Below are positions 19,210-32,414 of a DNA stretch of 64,000 bases, in pieces (within the stretch, counting starts at the first letter, position 1; every line of letters starts with the position of its first letter). Both the position numbers and the translations under genes were made by a program. Source of the DNA: Halichondria panicea (taxonomy: Eukaryota > Porifera > Demospongiae > Suberitida > Halichondriidae); the NCBI RefSeq assembly GCF_963675165.1, contig NC_087383.1, forward strand, positions 5,930,839 through 5,994,838. The letters run 5' to 3'. The notes under the pieces were generated by a model that worked only from the letters and a program-made list of their open reading frames with translations, did no database searches and had not been told where the DNA came from.

Positions 19210-21776
19210 GGGCTTGATTTTGAAAAAATGTAGAGAAATCTCATGTGTCTAGCTTTTTATAAGATTTTCCGCGCATGCGCTTTACAGATTATTATTATTG
19301 CTGGCTCAGCAGTTTTCTGCAGAAAAGAAGGAGGGGTTGGATCGTGTACAATGCAGCAACCACACATAAGCAGTCAGAGACACTACTTTCTCTGGTCCAT
19401 GTAGTCACACACATTTTGCTGTGACCTTGTATAATCTGTTGTAGGGTTCATTGGACCTTTTTGGTAACTATAAATTCTTTTGTTTCTCTATGAGGCCACT
19501 GTTAGTTGCATTTGTTTCAGATGAGAATACTAGCTCGACCCCGATGAGGGAGGGAGGGAGGCCTTTATTACTCATTATCCCATTATTATATTTTGATGAC
19601 GTTATATCCTGTTTTTTTAACTGACGACAATACACAAAAGGACGGAGTATGAAAAAAAATAGTTTTAATTTTTTTACGCACTGGCTTTTTGGTGCACAAT
19701 GCAACTTGCAACATGGCACATGGTAAATAATGCAATGTCAGCAAAAAAAGGACTTTGACCTCAAATAATGGCTGACTTAATTGAGGAGGTGAACAAAACG
19801 AGGAGGGAGGTTGATATGAAACAAGTATGCATGCAACTAACAGTGGCCTAAACATGATTATTACAGTCACAATGATGAGAGCCTTCATGTCTTCTTATAC
19901 GTAGCGTCGGAGAGTTTGGAGCTTTTTGAAGAGGCAGTTGATTGATCTTCAGTGAGTATGATGCACTTTCTGCAACTGCTTTTATACGTGGACATTAATA
20001 AAAGGGATCTCCCTGCATGCACAGACATATCTATAAAGACATGCACCTTAATATCAGCAGCCCTTGAGGCTCCTGAAGAACGAGGAAAAGAGTCCATACG
20101 TGTGTACCTCCCATGCAGACACTATAATTTGTTTCGTCTTCTATAATGAAGTGCATCAGTTGGTTAACCCATGCAGCCATCTATACATCTATAAATCGAG
20201 ACCAGGCAGATTTTAATCGGTCTGGTCTCTAGGCTATACTATAATTATATGCCATGCACCATCACAAATACACTGAGGTGCCTTTTCTTACTACTCAACA
20301 TCCAGGTAATCTAATTCTTCATTATAGTGATAGCTTCCAAGTAACCTGCTTCCAATAATTTCACTGTCAAGCTTTTTGGGGAACTCGGGGAGATCATCTT
20401 TGTCGTTAATTCTTGTCGAATAGATAAATATTTTGGTCAAATTTTTGCTTATGAAATTAAATAGCTGGACCAGATTATGGTGCTGTTATAACACTTGCAG
20501 AGTGTTCTCTATATAGAACAATCAATAACAATTTACATGATCTTGGTTTTGACATCTACACTTTATAAAAATATAATACATCTACATACAACTTTGTATA
20601 TGCATGACTGTATAAGCATTCTCAGCACATTCCTAGCTTTTGTCATCGTATAACTATTGAGTATATTCTTTTACGTCACTGTTTGCTCTTATAATTATAT
20701 AGACTATAGCTAGTACTCGCATTCCAGAAGTTTGAGTTGCACTGAGTGCATGCAATATTGTAGTGTGTAAAGAACGCTGGATGTTATCGGGCTTTTCCTG
20801 TTTAACTTGTAACGTGCATGTGGTAGGCTGGTGCCTGAGATAATTATGTTCGTTGGTGATCCTAGTTGTAGAAACTGGCAACATAAATAATGTATTAGCT
20901 ATACTTGAGGACTTTTATATACCTACTTATTCTTTCATTCCGATTCGGAACGTTATCTCTCATGGTTTTGCATAGGCTATCGTCAATTGCTCAGCTGATA
21001 GCGATTGTTCCTTCACATTGCTCTCACATTCAACAGTTACAATGTCTATACGGGAATTTTTTCTTTTGAAAGCACTTTGAACTCTACTTCGGCATGCACG
21101 AGCATGTATAATGGGTTTCCTGTAATAAGCCTAACTGCTATTTGCAAAACAGGTTTGCAAGAAAATAAAATAAATGTACCACTCAGCATTAATTATCATG
21201 GGAAATAGAAGTTATGCATATACCTGATCTGACTGTATGAATGATGCTGATATCAATTTCAGTTGTGCATAATTATACTCAGACATGAACAAGCTAGTTG
21301 GTAGCTTATAAGTTAAAATTTTGAAATGCCCATGGCTAGTATTCTACAGATATAATAGTTGTTATACAAATCATCGTAAGCAGGTCTTTATGCAATGGAC
21401 AACCATGCACGGGAATGAGTTGTCAGGACGGATTGTCACTACATATATATAGTGCCAATACAGAACTTTAACAATCATACTGTGCAAATAGTGTGCTACA
21501 AGGAGAAGGGGGAGCCCCAAGGCTGTCAGCCTGATGATATATTTTCTTTTTCTTATTATTCTCTTTCAAATTTTACTACGTAGCGGTGGTGTTCAGTCTG
21601 TCAATTATCAGTGATGATTTTGAAATTATCATTTTGTAGCTATATCGAACCATTCGTACTTATTATCATAATTATGCATGTGCTATTAATTAACGTGTGC
21701 CTGGCCAATTGTGGATTCGATCTAACATGCAGTGGTAATATCGCGATCTTTAAATCACAAAAAAGAGTATAATTAT
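19210..21776. other. no gene seen
   Basis: AT-rich sequence with many ATAATTAT motifs. Open frames of 60-100 codons occur on both strands but lack family motifs, consistent codon choice or paired splice sites. Confidence 0.45.
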
Positions 21777-21845
21777 AGCCTCGATCCCTATAGTGTATTA
21801 TAACCATTATAAGAGCGAAAACTCGGCCTGGGATAGAGGCTGCTA
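21777..21845. mobile_element. miniature AGCCTCGATCCC element
   Basis: TAGCCTCGATCCC at the left and GGCCTGGGATAGAGGCT at the right form imperfect inverted ends of a roughly 68-bp unit. The same terminal sequence recurs at 28257, 28888, 47007, 47643, 48340-48372 and 49046. Confidence 0.55.
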
Positions 21846-22321
21846 CAATATGCTGGGCTTAATATAAAGACATTAAAAATCGATCTATTTGTAGTTGTAT
21901 AACTGCATGATATAGCATTACCTGAGGTATAGCCTCTTTCCCAGCCTCGTTATCTCTATTTTAACATTGTTATAAATCTTTTTACCACAGTGACATTACA
22001 GAAAGTCCTCTATATATAATAATTATATTTAGTGCCGAAAGATAAAGTACTCCTCCATGCATGCCATGCCTAGTGGCTATAGTGCTTATACAGTACATAA
22101 TTATCTTGTAATGACTAATAATAAGATGTGAGATTATAATATTATATATAGGTCGACTCTGATCATGAGGGTCAAATTATGCTAATTTAGTGCCCTATTA
22201 TTCTCAATTATGCTAGTTCCTATAATTATAGAAGTCTCACTATATCAAAAAAATTATGCTCATAATTATATTCATTATTGATATAATTTGCAAAGTCCTA
22301 ATCACATGACGGTAATAATTA

Positions 22322-22491
22322 CACAGTAAAAACAGATTCGTTATAATAACATAAAACATCTCAAATAAAATGCATCATTTGAAATTTAATGTAGAAATGA
22401 CATAAATTTCTGTCATTTCTACATTAAATTTCAAATGATGCATTTTATTTGAGATGTTTTATGTTATTATAACGAATCTGTTTTTACTGTG
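22322..22491. mobile_element. perfect palindromic MITE, TA-flanked
   Basis: The arms 22321-22402 and 22411-22492 are perfectly complementary over 82 bp with an 8-nt loop. The outer ends are CACAGTAAAAACAG, and TA (22320-22321, 22492-22493) flanks it. The complete lack of arm divergence implies recent formation, or arm homogenisation. No coding capacity. Confidence 0.93.
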
Positions 22492-22949
22492 TAGTATATT
22501 ATATGAGAATAACCATAAGCTATAGCTATAATACGTAAAGCTTTTTTCAGTAATACATTACTTTACACCTGTCCATGCAGACTAGCTATAATTATGTATT
22601 GAAACATCGAGAGGTACTGCATTGTCCCTATAAGCTTTATTGGAGTTTTCTTTATTATAGAGGTTCCATGCACTGACATGTCAGTATTATATAGTTAAGT
22701 CTGTCTTGCTTTCCAACCTCAACCTAATAATCGTGGTCAACCATTACTTTGATTATAATGTCAATTGTTAAATTTAAATGAACTACAAAAATTGTGTATT
22801 GATTATAAATACCAAGTGCATGCTTAGAAAATAATTATAAAAACTTGATTTTTATGAGACACAATAAACACAATAAAAATACTATAATTATTCTATAATT
22901 ATTAATTTTATGAAGCTATTTGCAAACTAAATAAATTGTGAGTATCAAA

Positions 22950-23040
22950 CATTCTACACAGAGTTACTTGAGCAAGTGTTCCTGTACACCTCTCCACACG
23001 TGACAATGTCATTAGACAGTGATACCTCCTGTACAATATA
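22950..23040 (-). other. possible terminal exon of the Roc-COR gene
   Basis: Downstream of the Death-domain exon the minus strand has a short open stretch reading SLSNDIVTCGEVYRNTCSS followed shortly by a stop. A related VYRNTCSS string occurs near 6970. Splice sites are not decisive. Confidence 0.2.
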
Positions 23041-23171
23041 ATATGGAGACAATCAGCATTAGTTTAATATTATTATACTACACTGTCATACAATCTATAG
23101 CATGTACCCAACACAAGACACTAATGCATGCATGTTTGGACATCACTAAAATTAATCTTGATTATACTCAC

Positions 23172-23513
23172 ATTGAGTCAAGTGCTGACAGATATCATTA
23201 GCTATCTTGTCTTTTCTCAGTCCCAGTAACAACTCCAGTAGAGCTTTGTGAGTTGCTGCGAAAGGATCGTGTCTTTTCCAGAGAATCAAGCATTCAGTCA
23301 TGGCTACTTGAGTTCCTTCATAACAGTACAACCTATTCACATCGGCCTGTTGTGCAGGAGTCAGTCCCATTGCACTCGAATAGATCTTTACACCATCAAA
23401 ATATTCGGCCAGGTAGGGAATATCAGAGTCCCCTATTTCACTATTGAGCTGCTCGTCAGTCAGACTGTATCTGCTCACTAGATTTTGGAGAGTGACTCGA
23501 CTAGCAGCTGGTC
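23172..23513 (-). CDS. Death domain exon of the ANK-Roc-COR gene
   Basis: The exon starts after TTGTAG and ends at a strong donor (CAAT then GTGAGTAT). It reads DSDIPYLAEYFDGVKIYSSA, MGLTPAQQADVNRLY, ILWKRHDPFAATHKALLELL and KIANDICQHL: the six-helix Death-fold pattern with its conserved W and ATHKALLE-type helix. Death domains mediate homotypic assembly in innate-immune and apoptotic signalling. It follows the Roc/COR exon on the same strand with one 76-bp exon between. ANK-Roc-COR-Death architectures are known to be expanded in sponges. Confidence 0.85.
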
Positions 23514-23867
23514 CTACAATAATGCAGGTGCAATAAAACTAATTTAGTTCCACGAACAAATTTATTTTACTTCCTCTCTCTGGGAATTTAATATTTGCGA
23601 TTTTTACCATGCAGTTTACTTCAACTTAAATTTTATTGCCATAAGCATGCATGCATGCATGTATGTAATGTATGTAGAAAGTACTTGGGGCGCAGCTTCA
23701 GTCCTACATACTGCATGGGCTTAAATTACTACAAACCATAAATCCACACACACCAGGCAAAAGTATATAGAAGGTGGGGGTTGATTGGGCAGTTTAACGG
23801 CTACGGTATATACGTACATCTACACACACACTATATAATTATGGTATATATGGCAGTATACCTGTAC

Positions 23868-23943
23868 CTAGACAGTTTGGTGTTGGTCTGGGGGCTGGTA
23901 GTAGATCATCACTAGTCTCCTTAGCAGCAACACCAGCCAGTTC
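23868..23943 (-). CDS. short linker exon of the ANK-Roc-COR-Death gene
   Basis: The 76-bp exon lies between acceptor CTATAG and donor AGGTACAG. It encodes ELAGVAAKETSDDLLPAPRP and a few more residues: a flexible, proline-containing linker between the COR-like region and the Death domain. Confidence 0.7.
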
Positions 23944-24090
23944 CTATAGAGAGAGACACAAATAAAAAAAATCCAGTTGCAGTATAGGATCACATATAAA
24001 CACTATAGATGTGTAATAAATACCTCAGCACATTAATTAATTGTGATGTACACATCAACGCAACCTAGCAAGCATTTCATGTCAACTCAC

Positions 24091-26306
24091 GAGAGGGTTT
24101 CGTCCAGCAAACACACTAAGTGGATCCAGAATTCTTCTCAATGCTTCAAAACTAGAATCTTTGGTGCTTTTCCAGACTTTTAGAACATCATTGAGATTAT
24201 TGCACTCTTGAAATACAGCGCTGGCATTCTCAGTAATAGCTGTGCGTACGATATCAGCCAATCGAGGATTCTTGTTCCAACAAGTTGCAACGGCCAAGAT
24301 GAATTGATCAGACAGTTCCTTGTGTGCTGGATTGAACAGAAGCTGTAGAATATTCTCACCGAGATCAGCGTACACTTCAGATTTGAGCAGATCACTCAAT
24401 GGAATGTTGTCTACGTTGTTAGTAGATACAACAAACAAATTTTGGTTGATTACACTTTCAGCAAGGGACTTGAGATCAAAGACGTGTGTATCTTCCAGAG
24501 GGTAGGTCACACTGTGAGGAGGAAGGAGGGCCTCCTCAGTGACTACAGTAGAGCATAACTCAGTGGAGATGTCAACAACTTTCTTCATTACAGTAGAGCG
24601 CAGCTTGAATAGATCTAAATGCAGTGAGAGATGGTGAGCTTGAATCAAAACAACCACTTTCTTCTTGTTCATGACCTCCACCAAAACTTTGATACCGTCA
24701 GCAGTGCCCCAGCAAACACCAGTCTTCCAGACTGAACATTTGCGTTGTAGAGATGGGATGTCAGGATCTATCACTGGAGCAAGCTTCAAAGAAAGAGATA
24801 TTCGAAGCAAAAGGACATGTAGAAATCGAGCATCCAGAAACTGGTCCTTGTGAGAGCATGACATCACCCAACCAAAATGATAAGCAAGGTCATCGCGATG
24901 CTTGAACACTTTCGTGTCAACTTCTAACCGGATGAGGGCGGGACAGAAGAGATATTTCTCTTCAGGTGATATGGACTCACCAGCGTCTGTTCGATGCTGA
25001 TTGATAAGACGGAGGACTTCCGGGTCTTCAATGGGCACAGCAAACTCGAGATTAACCAAAAATCCAGTGAGCATGTTAGTGTCCAAGTTAGGCAAGTGAG
25101 CAGCCAGCTTGGAGCACGGTACAACACCAGTGCTTGTGGAGAGTTGACAGTGCTGATCAAAATCTTCTGGAGCAAATATGGAACCATTGACTTTACCCAT
25201 GAGCTCTTCTTTCTTGATGACAATGAAGCTCTTCTCTGGTGAGCTGGTGTTGTTTAGGAAGAGGATGTGACCTTTGTCATTGAGCTGAACACAGATATCA
25301 ACCAGAAGAGGAATGGTTGTCGGAATGAATGGTACAACTTCTTTGTGCTTCTTGGAGAGGGCTTGACTGGATTCCTCTTTTATTTGTTGCTGAACTTGCT
25401 CCAGTGATAACGCAATCTCATCCTTGCCAACAAGGTAAATCAGAAACATGTGTGCATTTAAAGAAACAGCCAACGTTGATCGAATGCTGGTGCAAGCAGG
25501 GCCGACAGTGGCGCGCAATATCTTCATGCCACTAGAGTTGGAGTAGCGATTATCCATGGGAATGAACTTTAGCAGATCCAGGGTCGGATATCTCGAAACA
25601 GCTTGCAAAACAATCTCTTCTTTCTTGGCAATCTTCCGTTTATCGGTTAAGCAATCAGCATAGCTACCTACCACAATGAGTGGAGCTTTGCCCTCCATAT
25701 TGGCACACTGGTTGGCAATGATGCCCAACCAATAGGAGGCAGAGTGAGTGGTGAAGGCGTCATCTTTATGGAGCCCTAGGACTAGTACAATAATGGGCCG
25801 ACATGCATCAACTGCTGTCTTGATAATGGCAGCGTGACTGCTGTAGTAGACCTCTTGACCAGCAAAGTCATAGACCAACACATCTCCAAAGACACGGCTC
25901 TTGAATAATCGAGGGATGATTCCGGCTGTTTTCTGGCTGACTCCATCGACTTCTTTAGGAGAGACGAAGATGTTGACTAGAGATGTGAGTGCAGTTGGCT
26001 CGTGTTCCATTGCTTCAATGAGAGTGCTCTTTCCTTCTCCACCATGACCGATAACAAGTATCTTCACTGGATTTTTCAAAGGATCCTTTGAAAACACTTT
26101 ACCAAGAGCTTTGCGATGCTGGGAATATGCATTTTCAGCAGTAGCTCCGTGTTGCAGCAAGAGTAGAATAACGCCCTTGTTCCCTGCAAGAAAGAGTGGT
26201 GTGTGTCCATCGTCATCTTTGATATTGGGATCACAGCCAACAACGTCATTCAAAAGATATTCCACGATTTTGGTAACCCCATACTGGCAGGCAAGTAGAA
26301 GAACAT
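24091..26306 (-). CDS. Roc-COR GTPase exon with preceding ankyrin repeat
   Basis: This is a 2.2-kb exon with acceptor (TTGCAG) at 26307 and donor (CTC then GTGAGT) at 24090. The first ~45 residues finish an ankyrin repeat (VEYLLNDVVGCDPN...DGHTPLFLA). A Roc-type small GTPase domain follows: P-loop GHGGEGKST at about codons 87-95, G3 motif DFAGQE about 60 residues later, and IVVGSYAD at the G4 position. The rest (about 450 residues) matches the length and Leu-rich character of a COR dimerisation region. Such ROCO proteins act as GTP-dependent signalling switches in the cytosol. The frame is intact throughout. The C-terminal donor joins it to the linker and Death exons. Confidence 0.9.
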
Positions 26307-26735
26307 CTGCAATGGATATGCATCAATAATCATTGAGCACCTAGCTGAAAGTACATGTATATGCAGTGCTCTATAATAATATTAACCTGATCATGATTCG
26401 TTCATACAAGTTTTGGTTGTTCGAAGATATCTCATCATAATTATATCATTCACGTGTTGTGTAATGCATGATTATAGTTAATTGTATTGTGATTTACTTA
26501 TTATTGCCTTGCGTCATCTCTACGACGTACATAAAAGAAATTGCGAGTACTACAAAATAATAACAGAACTCACTGAGCCGTGACCACAAAGGCAATAACG
26601 AATGCGTAAAGCCAAGCGTCGTGCTACAATACGCCTACGCCCATGTTTTAAGATTTAATTACAGTAACGTTAACCATAGAAATCACACATTGACAAGTTA
26701 TAATGTCATGAAATTCAATAATTATACATGTACAG

Positions 26736-27596
26736 TGCATCCAGCTTAGAGAGTAGATTACCACATTTGTGTGAGTGGCTGTATACTTAAATGTTGATAT
26801 CTTTTGATTAGAAATGGTGCTGATACAGGTGAATGAATAAGCTATATAATTATACAACATATCCCAAAAAATTAGAATGACGCTTTAATCAACCACAAAC
26901 TTAATTAAGAGTGGACGTACAGTTATTGTAACCCACTTATGTGGTTGAAGCGTGATTGGTTTGTGGTTAGCAGCTGCTGATGTCATCAAAACAGTAGAAA
27001 ATAGTAAAATTTGTAGTTTTTCAGTGTTGTTTACAGCAATGGAATAAGCATAGAGCATGTTCTTGGTATCAAAACGTAGCCCATTAATTTTATCTGTAAA
27101 CTTATTACAGAAATTTGAAAGCTACAAGCTATTAATTTTTCAAAAGTTATTACTCTAACTAAAAGTATACCTAAATCAGTTTATTACTCTAACTAAAAGT
27201 ATACCTAAATCAGTAAATCATGAATTATATACACTGTGAACATAATTATTATAAGACCCATGAAGAATAGCCAGGATACCTAAACCATTCAACATGCAAC
27301 TATCTTATGCAACTATCTTATGAAGTCTGAGACCTTAGCTGTTTAAGGTTAATGTTTTATTACTCTAACCGATTACCCACTATAACAATTTGCTGTTGTT
27401 CTTATTAATCCCCAAACCCACCACCTCATGTTTTCATGGAAAGTTTTTGGGATAATTATGTTGTAGCTTATTCATTCACCTACACAATGGTATCAGCACC
27501 ATTATATTTTCTTAGAAAGGTTCCAATCAAAAGATATCAATATTTAAGTACAGCCACTCACACAAATGTGGTAATCTACTCTCTAAGCTGGATGCA
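26736..27596. mobile_element. 861-bp element with ~140-bp terminal inverted repeats
   Basis: 26736-26877 (TGCATCCAGCTTAGAGAGTA...) is the inverted counterpart of 27455-27596, at roughly 90 percent identity by eye. The centre contains a 38-bp direct repeat (27142-27217, TTATTACTCTAACTAAAAGT...). No transposase and no clear target duplication. It lies in an intron of the Roc-COR gene. Confidence 0.7.
27142..27217. repeat. two-copy 38-bp tandem repeat
   Basis: Two adjacent copies of a unit starting TTATTACTCTAACTAAAAGT and ending CTAAATCAGT lie within the inverted-repeat element 26736-27596. Confidence 0.8.
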
Positions 27597-30500
27597 ATAA
27601 CAATAGAGATAAAATAATAAATTATTGTTCCTTTTTCGATACTGTATATTGGGAGATGTCTGAAACACATTCACATGAATTGAATAAAGCAGATCCAATG
27701 TTCTAAATCAGCTAGTTTTGTTGTAGCTGTTGCTTCTGTGAGCTGTTTATAGGAAGGAGCTCTATATATAGCTGTCTCACAGCATAATTAAACTTTGTAG
27801 CAAGTCAGAGAGCCATGCAGAACACACGAGCCATGGAGAGAATCAGAGCACAAAAATCAGAGAGCCACAAACAGGGCCAGGGGGAGCAGACCTTTCAACA
27901 TGACAATTAACATTTCCCAGCTCAAAATACAGACACCTTTTTCTTAAAAAATCCATATCTTATGAAATCACTTGTAGCTAGTAACCCAGGCCCCAGCTAT
28001 CTTGACACTATAGAGAGCATCGATGGAACACTTATAACAGCTGAGCAGTTTGAGAGAGAACTCAGAACCCACTAATATTATAGAAGATCGACCAAAGATT
28101 CCAACGTTCGGTCACAAAATTATTGACCGGGCAGAATTATCACGTGGCTTGTGTTAAGATAAAAAAATAGGAAATGTTATGAAAAAAGAAAAAACAGATA
28201 TCACGTTATTGATTGAAATAGTGTGATAAAACCAGTGCATGCATGTATCATGCTAAGTCTCGATTCCAGGCCACACTTTACATCAGGTAAGTGGCCGGTG
28301 AAGGAGGCTAGCACATCATGCTATGATAGCTAGCTCTAGCAAACAAGCAAGAGACAAGCTACTATGGCTACTTTAGAGTGAGAATTAAGGACTTCACATT
28401 TCAACTTCTTGACCGACCACTTTGTGCTATATATAGTCTGACATTTGTCACTTCACGTCCATTTGTGTACTAACTAGACTAGACTAGACTAGACTAGTAT
28501 TAGCTATCAAGACCACATAATTTATAATTATGATGTTCTATACAGGTCCAGGACTTGGTCTATAATTATATATTATGCTCAAGAGCTTTTTCCTCTGGCT
28601 CTCCATGTTATAGCTTGATCTCTGAAAAGCATAGATTCCTATATCTGTATATAATTATAAGCATCGCTGTTTAGCTGCCCTAGAACCCCCTGAGGTTGCA
28701 TGTACTACGAAGATATTGGAGCCATTATCAAACGGTCACTAATCTTAGCCTCGATTGTTCCCAGGCCTTTTTTTCTTGCCGTTGTTCATCCATAAATAGA
28801 AGGTAGCAAAAAAGAATAGGCAGCATGCAAAAAAAGAAATTGGGGTACAGTTAAGAAAAAGTAAGGCCTGCATGGTTTAGGAAATGGCTAGCCTCGATCC
28901 CAGGCCGCACTTCCCACTTGAAGGAAGTAGATAGAAAGTTCAATTAAAGGTTTCTAGCCCATCAGATAGCATTCTCTGATAGCTACCCTTAGCCTGCTAT
29001 GTTAACAAAAGACTCACAGCCTGCAACAGTGTGGATGACAATCGTGTGAACGGAGTGAAAGCTGACAAGAGCCTATCCTATATGGACAGGCCACGCCCAT
29101 TTAACATTAACTTGGGTGAAAGTCTACTATACTACTGCTACTACCAGAAGAAAATAGCTGTACAACAAACCTACACAGCTCTGTCTCTAGCTATAATTAT
29201 AGCTCTGTGTATGACGTTTAAGATATTTTCTCTAATGAATTCTGTATTATAGGAACTTTTACGGGAAAAAATATCTAATAATTTTGCGCATGCGCAAGCA
29301 GTCGATAGCAGGCCTTCTTTTCTATGAAGGCCGGTGAAGGAGGCTAGGAAATGGCGTGAACCATAAGGATGTTTATAAATGTGGGCACGATATGTAGCCC
29401 ACAATCGGGACGTAAGGTATTCTCCGACGCATTCAGAGTTAATAATATAAGACTTGTACTGAGACACTGCCAACAAGCTACTGCATGCAAAGTCAGGGAA
29501 CCAGCGTGGCCAGCTCTGGTGGTAGTAGCTACCTGCTATAGATGATAATGATGACTAAGATAGTTTAGATCTAAGACACAACAAAAATATATTAGATATT
29601 CTATGGATAGAATCTAAACACACAATACAGACTGGTAGAACATCTCTAGCACTGTATACCCGCACTCATTTTCACCCTTCTACCGTCCTTCTACCCTCAC
29701 ATGACTTCCCGATATAATTATACATGCTCTCCTTTTTGCTAACTCTATACCTCTATATTCCTCCATTCCTTCCGTATTTTATTGAACAATTACAGCTAGT
29801 ATAGAATGTAATGCGACCATCAAACATAATTATAATTATGTGAACTTTGCGAGGGTTAATCAATTTGCAATAATAAAATCGCAAAATCTACTAGTAAATA
29901 CACACGATCCTTACCAGAACGCAATAGTTACATAGCAAAGGGTCAACTTTTCTGCTGCTTGGGCTCATTATGCCTCGGTGCGCATGCGCAAGCGAGGTAT
30001 ACGGTAGTGTGTTTGTGTGTGTGTGTGTCTAGATCTGTGTGCATGTGTGTGTGTCTGTGTAGACTGCTATACAGCTGCTCAAGGATGAATCAAGTGCAAG
30101 TAAGAGTATCATGTTTACTTGGATTTTAATTTGTAGATTTGCAAAATAATGCTTACTTGGAATGCCATTACAGCCTTTTCAGAAGTGTGCGTAGCAAAAT
30201 TTGTCCATGGAGTGTTGCTACTCTACTTAATATAGTTAGCTAGAACGCTAGCTATTGGTAACTGCAACACTGAGAAGAGAGCTGCAAGGCTCTATACTGA
30301 TGCAGCTATTAACCTTGGCTTGAACTTTTGGCATCGATCATTTTTAACAACAAACATGGTCAATCATTACCCACTCTTTGAGTTTGCATGCAGCATGCAA
30401 ATTAATGTTCATCATGTGTACCGCATAATAATTATATAATGTGTATAAGCTTTATGTTATGTAGCTTTGGCATCTCCACCGTGGCATGCATGCATGAGCA

Positions 30501-30601
30501 CCTGCTTGCGGTGCTTTCATTCAAATTGATGACACCTATATAATTTAAATTATTCAACATTCACAGCAACGAAATAAAACACCTACAAATTATATATGGG
30601 A
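27597..30601. other. intronic, no exon seen
   Basis: Holds two AGCCTCGATCCC-type units (28257-28314; 28888-29349), an ACTAG pentanucleotide tract (28467-28497) and a TG-rich segment after an inverted GCCTCG..CGAGGTATAC motif (29970-30060). No coding exon could be supported. Confidence 0.5.
28888..29349. mobile_element. AGCCTCGATCCCAGGCC element, long form
   Basis: The left end TAGCCTCGATCCCAGGCCGC and the right end GAAGGCCGGTGAAGGAGGCTA are imperfect inverted counterparts. A compact 60-bp version with the same two ends exists at 47643-47701 and a similar one at 28257-28314. The roughly 400 bp between is absent in the compact versions. Confidence 0.5.
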
Positions 30602-30605
30602 TTAA

Positions 30606-32398
30606 CCCTTTCCCGGCTATAACCCTTTCCCCGCTTTAGCCGACTATAGTCGGCATGGCTACTGATAAATTTCAAAAAATCGTTGTGCACACTGTGTTGG
30701 AGCTATGCACACGCTGCAGGTACCAGCACATGTGCATTGAGCTGCTCTTCCACATGGTATTTTTACTATTTTGCTTGGAGGTACGGTTCGATCAGAATTG
30801 TCGAAAGAAAAGTGACCGTTTTATAATTGCTACAAGATCTTCGTAGTACAACCTCAGGGAGGTTCTAGGGAAGCTAGAGAGTGAGAATATCGATGCCTAT
30901 GGCCTTGTAGAGTGAGAGGACAGTGACTGGGATCATAGCTAGGTAGGAAGCTTCCTTTCAGAGGTCAAGCTAAAAAGAAAGAGCCTGAGAATCCTGAGGA
31001 AGACGCACTTGAGGTGGACCATCTTCCTGAACCTGGTAAGTCACTATAGAGTAGCATTTGTAGTCTTGATAGCTTCACTATAGGTTTGTTTAGGCTAGTT
31101 AGTACAACAGTGGACATCATGAGCCACCATTAAACTTGTAAACCTGTGTGTAGGTGAAGAAAATATTTCCCGGGAAAAGGGCGTCTGCCGATAGAACCTC
31201 AAATACAAGTTTCTGCAGATCCTGATTGAGTCCTGAGTCAGCCATGTCACCGTGAGAACATTCTGAACACTTATATCATGTGTTCAGTCACTTCGTAACA
31301 TCACACAATATTGTTTGTGTACATAATTATGAATTTTTGTTAACAATTGTTATTTGTGGGGTGGTGGTTGGTTGCTAGGCAACAATGATGATTCCATGAA
31401 TGCGACAGGTCCGGTTCTACCTGTGGAACTTTGTTACAAGTGTTTTTAATATACGGTTCATGAGTTATAAATTTTTTAAACAAAATATGCGAATATTCAC
31501 TTTTAATTAAAGCAGGGAAAGGGTTAATTAAAAAACAAAATACAGAATAAATCTTTAAAAATACATATCTCATGAACAATACATTGTAATCACTTGCAAC
31601 TATTTCCTACAGGTAGCCCAGATCCTGGGGGTACCATGACATCATCATCATTACCTAGCAACTGACCACTCCCCACTAATTAACAATTTTTTTTACACAT
31701 TTCACAATTACAATAATTATTGTATGAAGGCATGAAGTAACTAAAGACACTAAGTAAGTGTTCTCAATGTTCTCTCACGGTGACATGGTTCAATCAGGAT
31801 CAGCAGAAACTTCTCTGCGAGGTCGTATCGGCAGACGCTCTTTTCCCGGGAAATGTTTTCTTCACCTACTCACAGGTTTACAAGTTCAATGGTGGCTCAT
31901 GATGTCCACTTGTGTACTAACTAGACTAAGCATACCATACTGAAGCTATCCTGACTACATATGATGCTCCATAGTTACTTACAAGGTCCAGGACTTTGGT
32001 TCATGCTCAGGAGCTTCTTCCTCCGGCTCTTCAGGCTCTATATTTATAGCTTGACCTCTGAAAAGTAGTTTACTCTCTTGGTATGATCCCAGTCACTGTC
32101 CTCTTACTCAACAAGGCCATAAGCATCGTTATTTTCACTGTCTAGCTGCCCTAGAACCTCGCTGAGGTTGTACTATGAAGATCTTGTAGCCATTATCAAA
32201 CGGTCACTTTTCTTTTGACAGTACTGCATGAAGTGTACCTCGAGGTAAGATACCACGTGAAAGAGTAGCCCAATGCGCATGTGCTGGTACCTACAGTGTG
32301 CGCATATAGCTCCAACACAGCGCCCACAACGATTTTTTGAAAATTATCACTATACCGCTGCCGTCATAATAATTATGACGGCTAAAGCCGGGAAAGGG
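30606..32398. mobile_element. palindromic TTAA element (piggyBac-like, CCCTTTCCCGGCT ends)
   Basis: TTAA (30602-30605 and 32399-32402) brackets CCCTTTCCCGGCT... and ...AGCCGGGAAAGGG, the terminal form of many piggyBac elements. The whole interior is a large inverted repeat: 30650-31500 mirrors 31540-32360. An extra internal AGGGAAAGGGTTAA at about 31514-31526 suggests it formed by joining two copies head to head. Decayed open frames occur but no recognisable transposase. It sits directly beside the LTR element. Confidence 0.8.
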
Positions 32399-32414
32399 TT
32401 AAGCCATTACTTTT

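Noticed and set aside
22150-22500. CRISPR-like or bacterial terminator structure for the long palindrome
   Set aside because: There is a single palindrome with TA duplication in a eukaryotic context and no repeat-spacer array.
30655-30846. 63-codon plus-strand frame inside the palindromic TTAA element
   Set aside because: It lies in an arm of the inverted repeat, has no recognisable transposase motif and is broken in the other arm.
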